This document shows, piece after piece, positions 1-11,676 of a DNA stretch of 64,000 nucleotides (position 1 is its first letter; every line of letters begins with the position of its first letter). Under the pieces are notes generated by a model, which did no database searches, was not told where the DNA came from, and saw nothing but the letters and a program-made list of their open reading frames with translations. The stretch covers positions 19,749,001 through 19,813,000 of the forward strand of contig OY540813.1 in the NCBI GenBank assembly GCA_961205875.1. Direction: 5' to 3'. Source of the DNA: Sialis fuliginosa (lineage: Eukaryota > Arthropoda > Insecta > Megaloptera > Sialidae). The position numbers were made by a program, and so were the translations under genes.

Positions 1-2280
1 AACTGTTATACGTATAAAATAACACTAATCTATTCAAAATAATACAATTTGTTGCTGTTTTTAAAATATTTTCGACAACGCACCAAAATTACTCCCACAC
101 ATTGAAAATGAAAATTGATGGAAATGACCATCAATATGACAAATTTAAATATTTAAACTGTTGATATGCTGTGGCGGGTGATCAGTACCATCTATTGGTG
201 TTACACATATTTTCGTGGTCACGTTAGTACACTTATCAATTCATCTGTATAAACGCTTCCAGTGTATGAATCCTCCCTATCTCCCCCTAAGCCTTGAAAA
301 ATGACGAAAACTTACGAAAAATGGTCATACTTGACAAAATGAATAGTTTCTTTCAGAAAAAATAAAGATGTGTTTGTACAACAATGGACATCATTTTGAA
401 TTAATTTATTTGGTTGTTAAATATTTTTTAAAGTTTAACAAGTTTCAATCATTTTTCAAGGCTTTCTTGGTTAAGTTGCAGTTAATGTTATCTGAGATTA
501 TAAAAGTTAATTTTTAAAATATTTCGTACGCAATATCATTAAAAATTTTATAGGGTTGTATGCAATAAAGTAAGATCTATTAATAGAATCTATAAAAAAG
601 ATAAGTTGTCATTACAAAAAAGAGTTGGATGTCATAGTGTAAGGTTACTAATAGCACCCATTGTTTTTTTAAGATTAGTATTACATAGGAAATAATTTCT
701 CAAAAAACGTTTACTAAAACGCTTTTTAAATAATGCATATTAGCACACCCAAAGCATACTATGCTTTGCAGTGTGGTATTACTCTCGTCCCATTTTTTTT
801 TCGTATGAAATTTGATAATTTTAGAAAATATGAGCAATATTCCATATTTTTTACTCATAAATATAATGTATATTTCCATAAAAAATCAAATGTTGGATTC
901 TTATAGGTACATAGGCTTTTATAGTGGGACAATAAAATTGTATTTAAAACTCTATTATAAAATAAATAAAAATGTCGTATGACTTCGATACGTAAGGTGA
1001 GGTTCACACTACTACTATATAATCAAGCCGTTGGTGCTATGCTGGGTCATTCTCCCGAGCAGGTCAAAAAGTGTTCGCGCTTTAATTTGTAGCAATACTA
1101 AAAAAATAACTAACAATAAGTATAAAGTTTCATTTGAAAATCTTAAAAATTTTCATAAACAATCAATATTTTGTTGTCAAAAAATCACTTTTGTGGACTG
1201 TTCACATGGCGTCTCTGTGGTAGACATTTATTTTTTGTTTTTTTGTCAATAAAAACGACCTTGTTTATTATTATCCCTTCATTCCGTGTACTATTCTGAA
1301 CAATACTGAACATTATAATACAACATTTTGCAAATATTGAACCTTGCCCACTGTTAACAAAATTTTCAGTTGGTCGGGGAAATGACCCTTCTACGATTAT
1401 TTCAGAGGTTTTAGAACTGCACGATACGAGTTAAAGCAAAAAAAAAAACAATTCTAGATGTTATTGAAATGCAATTTTGATCGTACGTTGATTAAAAAAT
1501 GTTGATGCAATTGAATGACGTTCTTTAGCACTGCAAAAAATTACTTTTACAACTGCACTTGGCAATGATCACTGACTCCTCCTAATCCCAGTCTGATTGG
1601 GGATATATACATAGCACATTCTATATCAGTATCTGATTCGGCACATACTGTATTACGGCTTAACAAATATCTGCTCCGGTGCTTCCGGTTATCAAAACAT
1701 AAAACCTTAAAATTAGTATATTGGTGAATGCGTACATAGCTAAGAACAAAAATGCAACTGTTTCGTCGGTCTTATAGAAACGAAATTTTAGTTTATTTTC
1801 AGTTTTCTGTGGCTTTGGTGGATAACCTCTTTTACGTTAAACGACATTTGTTATAAAAATACACATTCATATTCTTAAAACGAAAAAAATAAATGTTTGT
1901 ATGTTTTATTAAATTGGGAATAATTTTCCCTGGGGATCTAATCCATAAAAATGTATATAAAAACATCTGACAAAATGTATAAGAAAATTCTAACTAAAAT
2001 ATATATACATAGTTACTTTAAAAGTTAAACTGACAATAGTTCTTGTTTATAGAAGTAATGTTTTTTATAAAAAAATCGTTATGAATTTGTTCGGGATTCT
2101 AAATAAATAAAAATAATGTAAATGCTATGCATCATTTGAGGTATACTTGTCAACACTTAAGGTCATCATATATGTATACGATTTCATTCGCTATATATGT
2201 GAGTGGATGTCATTTATATTTAATACCTAACAGATAGCGTTAGCCAAAGCTAATTAACTTTTGCTCTGGAGCAAATTTTT
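1..2280. other. AT-rich intergenic DNA, no gene seen
   Basis: No reading frame here resembles a known protein and I see no RNA gene. The sequence is AT-rich with homopolymer runs. It may be intron or 3' flank of the MTA1-like gene, whose later exons were not located. Confidence 0.5.
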
Positions 2281-3040
2281 AGGGTTCCGAAGAAACCCTA
2301 TTAATCTCACTTTGTCGTCCGTCCGTCCTTTTCACTCAGCTCGTAAACTATATAAGCTAGAAACTTGAAATTTTTACAGAACATGTAAAATGACGCCCTC
2401 TAGTAAAAGATGTACAAATATATTGAAAAAATAATTTTTCAGGGGGGGCACTAAGGAGCTGAAGCTAGGTAAAAAAAAATGTTTTTTATACCATGTGGCA
2501 TGGTAAAATGTATAACCAAATAAGCAGAATTTGACTCTTTCTAATTTTTTTCTAAATCAAAAATGGTGCCTGCAGGGGGCTTTAAAGCAAATCCAAAAAA
2601 ATAAACACAACAAAATTGTATACGAAGACGTGTGAGGTATCAAAATGTAGATCTCAATCAGTAGAATTTGACCCTATTTTGGCGCCTGTAGGGGGCTAAA
2701 AGCAGTATTTTATTTTGTCCACCCTCCCTCTATCTCGGTAACTACTGGCTCAAAAAATCTGAAAAAAATTTGGTAACGAGACTTTGGTGGGATTACCAAC
2801 GACAAATACTAAAGTCAACCATATAATTTTAAATTTTCGAATAATAAGGAGGGGCGTCATAGAATTTTTTATTTTGATATCTAGGCAAGTGGGGTGTCAA
2901 AATGTAGATCTCAATTAGTAGAACTTGACACTTTTTTATATTTTTTTCTAACTCAAAAATGCATGGCTCCAAACATTCCACGTAGTACGAATTTCGGAAC
3001 CCTTATGGCATACACTCGTGTATGTCTTGCCCGAATTATT
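2281..3040 (+). repeat. Interspersed repeat, family A, plus-strand copy
   Basis: This block shares long diverged stretches, in reverse complement, with about 11930-12340 and 12890-13090, and in direct orientation with 13430-13600. A recurring core reads GTCAAAATGTAGATCTCAAT and is followed by an AGTAGAATTTGAC-like string. The core occurs twice inside this copy (near 2640 and 2895), so the unit is internally repetitive. No coding capacity is visible. The class of element is unknown to me. Confidence 0.7.
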
Positions 3041-3301
3041 TATAATACAGATCGTATTTACTTTCTAGCACGGAATTGCCACATTATATATATGTATGAT
3101 TTAAAAAAATTACTAAATTTTTTTTGTTCTAACTTACTTTCGAAATAATTGAGGTTTTGAGCGTTTGCGGTTAAAGAGTCGTATCTTTTGAACCGTTGGT
3201 TGATTGGATTCGGTTATATAAAAATTAGTGTTTTGTATGTTTTCGTTAAATATTTTTTCGGGATTTTGGTAAATATAGATTTTTTCTAAAAAAAATAATG
3301 A

Positions 3302-3523
3302 TCGATACTAATATTATAAATGCGAAAGTAACTGTCAGTAACCTTTTCACGGCTAAACCGCTGAACCCATCTTGATGAAAATTGGCAGGAAAATAGTTTG
3401 CATCGTGAGGAAGAACATATTATGTTCCTCTTTAGTAGCATATTATGCTACTTTGTATCCCGAAAAAATCATTAGATAAAAAAATACAAATTCCACTCGG
3501 ACGAAGTCGCGGGTAACAGCTAG
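3302..3523 (+). mobile_element. Short Helitron-like non-autonomous element
   Basis: The copy starts with TC after an A and ends with CTAG before a T, which fits Helitron termini (5' TC, 3' CTRR, insertion between A and T) and the absence of a target duplication. Its start (ATACTAATATTATAAATGCG) and its end (GCGGGTAACAGCTAG) are shared with the longer copy at 15467-15968. It has no coding capacity. Assignment to Helitrons is an inference from the ends and from the resemblance to repeats common in lepidopteran genomes. Confidence 0.7.
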
Positions 3524-4016
3524 TAATATATATTTTCCTATGTGTTTGTGCTGTGAAAGAATGAATTGTATTACTATATCGTTGACGGAAGTGAACGAAA
3601 GAACGAAAATGGCATTTGCCCGGGCGGAAGGCGCGGGAACAACTTTTTCATTATCTCCCGAGACAATCAAAAATATATATTTTAAGCAAATTTAAAATAC
3701 AGGTATATTAAAAATTATTTTTTATAATACATTAGCAATACTCCCAGCGCCACAAGCGGCAAAAATAAATACTTTTGGGTTTCTGTCAAACGTAGAGAAT
3801 GCTAAATCAATTCGCGTTCAATGTTTTTATTTGGAAATTTTTGTTGTAAATAATAGCTTTAACGCTTAATAGAAAATGAAGTAAGTTTCCAATTTTTAAT
3901 TTATTCATTTTGAATCTCTTTTATGTTTGTTTAAAAGTAAACGGAAAGTATATTTGTGTTATTTATTGTTGTTTTGAAGTTTTGAGATATATAATAATAG
4001 GCGAACATCGAAAATT

Positions 4017-4129
4017 GTCGTACCTTTTTTTGTATTTATTATAAAAGGTGGAGAATGGTTAGGTTAGGTTGTCGTACCTTTTTTTTGTATTTATTATAAA
4101 AGGTGGAGAATGGTTAGGTTAGGTTAGGT
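4017..4129. repeat. 54-bp tandem duplication ending in TTAGG-like repeats
   Basis: A 54-bp unit starting GTCGTACC is present twice, at 4017-4070 and from 4071, differing mainly by one T in a T run. Both units end in GGTTAGGTTAGG, and the second runs on to about 3.5 TTAGG units (4112-4130). TTAGG is the insect telomere repeat, but this tract is very short. Confidence 0.8.
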
Positions 4130-4572
4130 ACTGTGCCATAGATGTGTACAAAAAAAATCATGTGTGTATGTTGTCGTTAATGCAAGTAAAATATTGGTCG
4201 AATTTCGACCATAGATGAAACTAGCATTATTTATCATATTATTATATAGATTTTATAAGTTTTAAGTATACGAAATTGAACTTGTAAAATAATTGTTCAC
4301 GCACAATTAAATATAATAATAATAATAATAGTATTTTCCATTGCACTACAATATTGAAAAATATATCGAAAATTTTCGACCCTTTATTTACAAATAGCCC
4401 CATTTCATGACCTCACAAATCCACATTAATTTTTGATTATTGTATATCAGAGGCGTATTCAGGATTTTGAAATGAAAGCAATAATAGTTACATCTAAAAA
4501 GTTAAAAGCGTTACTTTTTTGCATAATATTAGGTTTATTAAAAATGCGAAAAAGGCCATATGAGCCTCCTAG

Positions 4573-4588
4573 CCCCCCCCCCCCCCCC
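4573..4588. repeat. Poly-C tract, 16 bases
   Basis: An uninterrupted run of 16 C in very AT-rich DNA. Similar runs occur at 17220-17234 and 51848-51864, both inside hAT-like elements. Confidence 0.9.
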
Positions 4589-5289
4589 TTTCTATCGGGC
4601 TCTGATTATAACTGCAACTCAATACGTGTCTAATGGCAAAACATGCATACGACATAATTTCAGAAAGTAATAAATATCATAACCGTTAATCTTATAACCT
4701 TCAAAATAATATTGCGAGGAAGCAAAAAATATATATCTGCCGATATATCACACATCAAACTTATTTTATACATTCATTCATGACATATTAAGAAGGTAAT
4801 GCGTACTACCAGATGGTTAGGTACATAAGAAAACTTGACATGTTGATATATGTATTTTATAAATTCAACAGATAAAATGCATGTTGATTTTATTCAAAAC
4901 TAGGTACTCGTGTACTTGTACAGATATATCTAATGATATGGATATGACATTTCAACGATCTGCAGGTTTTTGTAAATTTTTGTTCGTTTAAAGTTTTGCG
5001 ATTACATTACTATTAAACATGTGTACTCCAATGAAGGAAAACTATGTATCACATGCAATATCCTACATGTTTTTCTGTTTCAATACAGTTGAATTTTTTT
5101 ACTAGTTTTTGTTTCTCACGAGATTTAGTTGACAGAAGCTTCGTTGCACAACTGTGGAGTACACGATAACGGATGGTCGAATATAACATCGGTTAATCGA
5201 GAGATTTCAACATATTATTGCAGCATTACACATAACACATTAGACAATATCTCGAATCTGATTTTGATTTTTCAGAGTTTGACAACCCT

Positions 5290-5935
5290 ACGCTCTCTGT
5301 TCATTAGACATTCCGGGTGGTTGTGGGGGACGGATGAGTGGGCGACGGATGAGTGGGTGGGTTCAGGACAAAGGGACGAGGTGAGGCGACGCGGGAGGTG
5401 GAGGGTGCTCACCCACTCGACGGGTGTTAACTCTGTCCCGTTGGGTGGGATGCGAGAGATGGGAGTGAGGAGTAGGGAGGGGGGGGAGAGGGTGGCGTTA
5501 GGTGACGTCGCGTGGTGTGGTGTGGGTCGCGCGGACCGGCGCAGCGAGACGCGCGGTACGGGGGTGGAGGAGGGGGTGGTGGCAATGGTGGTGGTTGGTG
5601 GGTGCCGGGTTTGCCGAGATGGGGATGCGGCGGCGGGTGCTTTTTCACACAGCTAAGCTTATTGATCCGACCGAAACAGACGCATACACACACATACACG
5701 TACGCCCATACACATGCCAATACACACACACACACATGTAATACATACATATATATGTGTGTGTGTATATGTACGGGAAAGATATATACAAACGAACGTG
5801 CAGCATTTTGTTGCAAAATAAAGGAACAAGAGCGGCGGAGGAGACGGCGGCAGGCGTGTAGGGTCGTCGCGGAGATGTCGAGCACGGCGGACAAAACACA
5901 CGCATCATGGAAGCGTCCAAATGTCATCGTCATTA
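5290..5935. other. GC-rich island with a CA/TG microsatellite
   Basis: This is by far the most GC-rich stretch of the window, with many CpG and GGGTGG-type words from about 5310 to 5640 and again from 5830 to 5900. Between them lies a CA-rich tract (about 5686-5738) followed by TATATATGTGTGTGTG, so the middle can fold back. A short direct repeat, GACGGATGAGTGGG, occurs twice near 5330 and 5345. Open frames exist on both strands, but their translations are low-complexity (glycine-, proline- or CV-rich) and match no family I know. It may be a promoter or CpG island of an unseen transcript. Confidence 0.6.
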
Positions 5936-6405
5936 ACACCTGTACGTCTCATTAGCCCAATTAATAACGCGCTATTAGCTATATCATTATCGATTCACAT
6001 AGTAAATACTCAAATATAATATTTTTTTATTTGATAAAAATCGATTTGTTTAGATTATTTACAATAAAGGAGTTACGAAAACAATGTTTCGTCACGGTTG
6101 ACAGGGGATAATATTAATATTATTAGATATTCGATAAAATGTTGATGAAAATACCAATCATGATACTAGCCGCTAGCGGCATTTTGAAACAGGGCCGTAA
6201 TTAGGAAAGTAGGTACCACAAATTGGAGTGACAAAATTTATGTAACTTATAACATGTGTCGATTTTATTTTTTTATTTTAAGCAAATTTTGAGCAAGGCA
6301 AGTTATATTAGTCAGTTGAAGTTAAAATTTTATTTTATAGGTACACTGATTATGAAAGTAAGAAATGTATAATAAGTAAGTAGCCTTAATACAAATAAAC
6401 ATTAA

Positions 6406-6587
6406 AGGCTCTGTCAAACAGGAAGCGGACTGTCCGCGCGGACAGTATGTGGGCGGACAGTTCGCTGTCCGCCGCGGTAGTCCGCTTTCTGTTTGACCAG
6501 GGTAATGCAACATTACACGATACAGAGTTCGCGGCTGTCCGCGCGGACAGTCCACGCGGACAGTCCGCCTCCTGTTTGACAGAGCCT
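6406..6587. mobile_element. 182-bp MITE with GC-rich palindromic interior
   Basis: The two ends are inverted copies of about 33 bp (AGGCTCTGTCAAACAGGA at the left) with one mismatch seen. The element is flanked by TAA on both sides (6403-6405 and 6588-6590), as expected for the 3-bp target duplication of PIF/Harbinger transposons. Inside are further self-complementary blocks such as CTGTCCGCGCGGACAG, so the whole element is strongly hairpin-forming. It has no coding capacity. Confidence 0.85.
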
Positions 6588-7198
6588 TAACACTGCGTAT
6601 GTCTATCATAGTTTCTAACTACTAATAAACCGCCTGACTTTAAAAGGTGAGATTTGATATATAAGTAAAGTAAATAGACCTGAGTTTTGAAAATAAAATG
6701 TTCAGTTTTTAAGAAGGGAAAATGGGTTACTATTTTTTATTCAATCCCGATGAGTAGAGTATCAAATGAAAGCTGACAATGTAATAAATTTAAATATGTC
6801 AATATTTTGCTATTATAAAAATCTTCGTTTAGCAAAAAAAAACAAGTGTAAGTCAAATTAAGATAATCGGTACGAAGCACTAGTACGCGAGGTTCGACTC
6901 GCATTCGACATTTTTTTCTAATCTATATCATATAAAATAAAATATGTATTTAATAAAAACGTTATTTTTATCTTTCAAGGTTACTGAATATCTTAAAAAT
7001 AGAATTGTTATTACGTATAATATCTACTTTCACAAAACAAGCGATTTAATAACAATGGGTTTATAGTTTTATACATATTCGTTTAAATTATATTTTCAAT
7101 ACCTATAATCTGTTAAAGAAATTCACAGGACGAATCAGCGGTGGCTCAATGATGTTGGCCGCCCCCGGCCAAGAAATAATTTTCGCGATATAGCGTTT

Positions 7199-7650
7199 TT
7201 AGGGTTTCGTACCTCAAAATCAAAGGAAACTCTTATAGGATCACTTTTTTGTCCGTCTATCTGTCCGCCAAGACCCTTTTTCTCAGGAATGGTTTAAATG
7301 TATCAAGTTGAAATGAATATTGAATACTAAGGTCTACAGCCTTGTAGTTCTGTAAAAAAAAATTGAAGTATTTAACTCAATGCTATAAAAAGATTCGGTT
7401 TTCAAAGCGTATTTTGATAATGACAGACTGACTGACTCACTGATTGACCATCAAAATCTATATAATTCGAAAATAATTCATTCCTTATATGTGGAGTTAT
7501 TACGTGCCAAACGCCTATACACAAAGACGCCTTTAGAATCGGGTCCATTGTCTGCGTAACTAACTGTTGTCAATAATTAAGTTTTATATAACGGTATGGA
7601 ACCCTCAGGGCGCGAATCCTGCTCGCATTTGCCTGTCTTTTTTTTCATCA
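7199..7650. repeat. Lepidopteran-type interspersed repeat
   Basis: The left end (AGGGTTTCGTACCTCAAAA, then CTTATAGGATCAC and a GTCCGTC/TGTCCG stretch) and the right end (ACGGTATGGAACCCTCAG, then GCTCGCATTTG before a T run) resemble a degenerate interspersed repeat I recognise from many moth and butterfly sequences. No open reading frame remains. The recognition is from memory, and the boundaries are approximate. Confidence 0.6.
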
Positions 7651-7978
7651 TCGTCGACACTTTATCACCCTGGAGATTTACCGTCTTAAGCCGCAGTCTA
7701 TTCGGCCTATTGCATATCACGATTAAAAAATATATGTAAATCAATTAAAAATTACTCGTTACACCCGTGAGAGTAAAGATAAATATAAGGTACTACCATT
7801 TTAGTTTTTTGTTTTTTATTTAATAAGATAAAAAGTCGAATATTTTTATCCTGAGAACTCTGGACAAAGAATTTAGGAAGTAAAAAACATTTGCCAAGTG
7901 AATGCACAGTGCTTCTTCGTGGTATATCAAAAATAGTCATTTATCAAACAATTTTAATATTTGACAATTTCATTCTAA

Positions 7979-8333
7979 GGGCGTTTTTCCACACACCGGC
8001 AAAACCGGTGCCGGTGCCACTGACGGCGCTGGTTGCAATGTAATCAAATCAGAGTTTTTCCACGTAGACCGGCCCGGATAATTTGCCGGTGACTACACCA
8101 GCACCGTCAAATGCTGCCGGCGTTGAACTCGACAATCGGATAAGTACCTTACAGTCAACAGAGGATGTACCCAATACTGCCTTTTTTTATATTTGTGATT
8201 TATATACTTCTTCTGAGGTATAACCCAAGAAGGTAACGCTTATTGAACACTGTCGACATGTTTATATCACCATAGCTAGAGCTAGAACTCAACTGCACCG
8301 GCACTGAGAATGCCGGTGTGTGAAAAAACGGCC
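7979..8333. mobile_element. 355-bp MITE, PIF/Harbinger-like
   Basis: The terminal inverted repeats are about 24 bp: GGGCGTTTTTCCACACACCG at the left pairs with the right end (GTGTGTGAAAAAACGGCC) with few mismatches. TAA flanks both ends (7976-7978, 8334-8336), matching a 3-bp target duplication. The ends are rich in ACCGGT/GCCGGTG words. No transposase remains. Confidence 0.85.
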
Positions 8334-8814
8334 TAAATCTAAATTTTTCTATTATGCAAACGTCAAAATGACATTTAATATGTCAAAGTAAATAAAATGT
8401 TTTGAAAACGGTCAATATCTTCAGTCGCGCAATGAGTTTAAAAAAATTGACCAATAAAGTGATTTTTTGAAAATGCAATTTTTTTTAATGGGTTAGATTT
8501 TGATGAAAATGAGTCGCATGCATCATTTTGATGACAATCACTAAAAAAAATCACCAGGCGCAAAAGTGATAAGTAAAGGAGGTTCATTTTAGACAAATAA
8601 TTCCTATTTCGTGTTTTCACATTATGTGGCCCTTAACTCATGCCATTTTAAAATAAAAAAAAAAATACCCCATGAAGGTAGCAGCATTGCTTTTTCTAAT
8701 ATGCAAGTGGTGATGTAAAGGTGAAAAGTTTTCATTGAAAAATTTTACAACTTTTCAATTTCACTTAACGTTTTCACTCAGCTGTGAAAATTTTCAAATT
8801 TTTTAAAAGTTTTG

Positions 8815-9278
8815 TTCATACGTATTTGCTTTTACGCCATACCGAAGATAAGAGATGCTTTGTGATCGTTTTAAAATGAGAAAAAAAATTGCTCTCCGAT
8901 TTCAAAATTTTAACTTCATCTTTCTGTTTCAGGTCAAGACAAACACTTCGTTTCGTGTAAGTGTCTGTCTGTCTTTGTGTGTGTGTGTGTTTGTCTGTTC
9001 CCTGAATCCTTGTCGCACGCATAGCTCACGAACCACTGAACCGATATTAATGAAATTTGGTTGGTTGGGTCTGGCTTGAGGACGATCCTATTTAAAAATT
9101 ATTAAAATCGCGTGTAAGAGGAAGGGGTAACACCCCAAAATATTAATTTTTTGAAGATATCTATAAAGAAAGACATGTATTACGTGAAAATTTTATAGAA
9201 TCTTTTTTGAAGAGCATTCAATTTCCTATAATATAGGTCATCACAACGTTTGTTGTAAAATATTCCCTTACAAAGATT
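8815..9278 (+). repeat. Interspersed repeat, family W, plus-strand copy
   Basis: This segment is the reverse complement, with divergence, of about 41512-41968. Shared landmarks are a GTCAAGACAAACACTT-like string, a GTCTGTCTGTC tract, a CTCACGAACCACTGAACCGAT-like block and a GGTAACACCCCAAAA block. A 20-bp word beginning ACGTCAAAATGACATTTAA lies upstream at 8360-8379 and is tandemly repeated next to the other copy. No coding capacity was seen. Confidence 0.7.
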
Positions 9279-10961
9279 TATCTAAATTGTTCAATAATGA
9301 ACTACCTTTGGTGAATTTAGCACTAGGAAACACTGCATTTACTTGGCATGTTTTTTAATGGAATAACCCTTTTATTTTCACTTATTTAATTCCTGTTATG
9401 GTAAAATATTTTTGAAAAAGTTAAGATTAATGAAATAAAAACATCTTTTGAAAAAATATATATATAAAACGTTTTTGCCCATTTAGTTTTTTTTAAATAT
9501 TTATTCTTATATTTTCAATATTAATTTAATTTAGAAAACAAAATAGAATACCAGAAATCTGGGTTTGGTTGACAATTTCACTGAATTACTGGTAATTTAA
9601 ATGGTCCGTTAATTTCCAATGTCTAGTGCTCTTTTTTAAATGTTAATTCTATTTTAGTCGTATATTTTGCACATTTCAAATTTTGGGTAATTCAATCTTT
9701 TTAGGATGGGAAAAATATAATTAAGTATTCTCGGTTAAAAGAATCGTCGCTTATTAGACTCAATAACCCGTCGGGCAAATGTGATGGCAAAAATCACAAT
9801 AACCGGCTCCTATCGTATTATTAGATTTTAAGGTAAAGCAATCAATATTGCTCAAGTATCAAAATTATAAAAATGTCAAATAATGGAGTTAGTTATATTG
9901 GCTTCTAAAAAATGTAGGGTGTTTATAAATGAGCGTTAGTTATACGTGCAACGAATATTAAAACATTGTGTAGTTTTGTTTTAAGCAGTAACAAATTATA
10001 ACCGGAAGCAATTTTAAGAATGCTCGCCGATTGACCTTTGCAACTAACAATATATATTTGAATTAATATGAATATAAAGAAGACAAAGCAGCTCTACACG
10101 AAAAGAACAAAAAAAATCTAGTTAAATTACTAATTGAAAAACAGATTATTATTGTTGTGCATACTTGATATTAAAATTCTATATTTATATCTTCCAAAAT
10201 AATTTTAATGAAAATAAACATTCAAAATTCAAATTAAATGTTTCTGTAATAAATGAAAACTTAATTTGCTTTCGAATTTACTATTGTAAAGCGTTTTTTG
10301 TTCAGGTATTCCTAAAAAGAAATATTGATATAATAATATCGATATTTTTTACCGGAGAAAAGTGGCCGCAATTCTGGTATTGTACTTGTAAACTGTAACC
10401 ATTGTAGAGAACATTATTTTCTATAATTTATGTTGAATTTTTTTTTTATACATATATTTTATCAGTTGGTCAGAAAGTTTATATAAGTAGATACGTTAAC
10501 ACTGTATTCCATATATTGTCGTATTTATACTAGAAAGACAACACGATATTTTCAAAACAATTAGTATTTAATGTATAGGATTTGTTGCCATTTTGTAAAA
10601 AAAAAAAACACCGTGTTTCTTTTTTTGTCTTTTTGGTATAAACACCTCATAAGAAAGTAACGTGGCACCCATGGCAATTTTTTTAGACATTGATTTTACC
10701 ACCATACTCACTGACGAAAATAATTTGGGAGGGGAAAAGTACATTCATAATTCGTATAATTCTGAACGAAATTTTAGTTTTTGCTTGGGAGAAAGACTCG
10801 TGACTATCTAAAGTAGTGTGACTAGGGTTTGGGAATACTCGGTCATTTTAGACTCGATGAATCCGAGTCGAGTCTAATGCAAAATAAAATTTTTGTTAAT
10901 GAAACATTCGCTGAAAGAAATCGAAAATTCAAAAGGGAGCTGAAAAATTGACTGTTTCCGT
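9279..10961. other. Intergenic AT-rich DNA, no gene seen
   Basis: No protein homology is visible. A stretch near 10390-10440 (ATTGTAGAGAACATTATTTT) resembles sequences near 13815-13875 and 14210-14265, so it belongs to another low-copy dispersed repeat. Confidence 0.45.
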
Positions 10962-11147
10962 GCGTACCAGAAAATTTACAACGACCTTTTAAGGAATAGC
11001 AAGCAAACCAAAATTACAGACTTTTTAAAGAGTACGGAAAGCGCAAGTGATTAAGAAGATTCAGAGAATGAAGATGATATTATTATTCAACCGAAAAAAC
11101 GTTTACGTTTAGTTGTATCGAGCAGTGATGAGGAAGAAAATCATTAA
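10962..11147 (+). pseudogene. Possible relic of a transposon protein C-terminus
   Basis: One frame reads as 61 codons of protein-like sequence: a KQTKITDFLK stretch, an acidic serine-rich stretch (EDSENEDD), a basic KKRLRL and a final SSSDEEENH before a stop. One internal stop (TAA after SASD) breaks it, and a further stop lies upstream of the fragment. The ITDFLK-plus-acidic-tail layout resembles tails of DNA-transposon proteins or host genes derived from them. The family cannot be named. A chance open stretch is possible. Confidence 0.4.
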
Positions 11148-11676
11148 ATCAAGATTTAATAAGTTAAGTTATTTTTTACTGTTTGGCACATATAAATATG
11201 ATAATTTTTTTATTAAATTTTTAATAATAAAAAAATGTTTTGAATTTTTGGGAACCTATTCCCGCTTTTTGTACTGGCTCTGGGTTTCATACAATACGGC
11301 ATTTTATAGGAGAACCTATCTTCCGTATTGTAGGATGGTTACCGGTATTGATTAAATTTAGAACCTCCTCTTTTTTTGAAGTCGGTTAAAAATTTAAATA
11401 CGTCAATTAATTTATAAAAAAAAAGTTAAAATTATATTTGTTGATTTTTTGGTGGATTTTGAAATTAGTAGCTTTGTAGTTATTATCAATAATATTAGTA
11501 ATAATATTTTATTCGATCAAATGATATTGTTTTACAGTATAGACTTCATAAGAAAAGAAATAATATTATTTCATATTGAAATTCTAGAAGTGTCCGTGGG
11601 GTCCTAGGCAAATGGCTAGATTGCCTGCGTCTAAAACAGCTACTGTCGAGGAGTCAATGTGTATCAGGTTACTTAC

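Noticed and set aside
4112..4130. TTAGG repeats as a possible telomere or telomere scar
   Set aside because: Only about 3.5 units, inside a 54-bp duplication and far from any sequence end; short GGTTAGG runs are common in insect genomes.
5129..5656. A 175-codon plus-strand frame and overlapping frames of up to 170 codons on the minus strand in the GC-rich island
   Set aside because: They arise because GC-rich DNA has few stop codons. The translations are low-complexity, overlap on both strands and match no known family.
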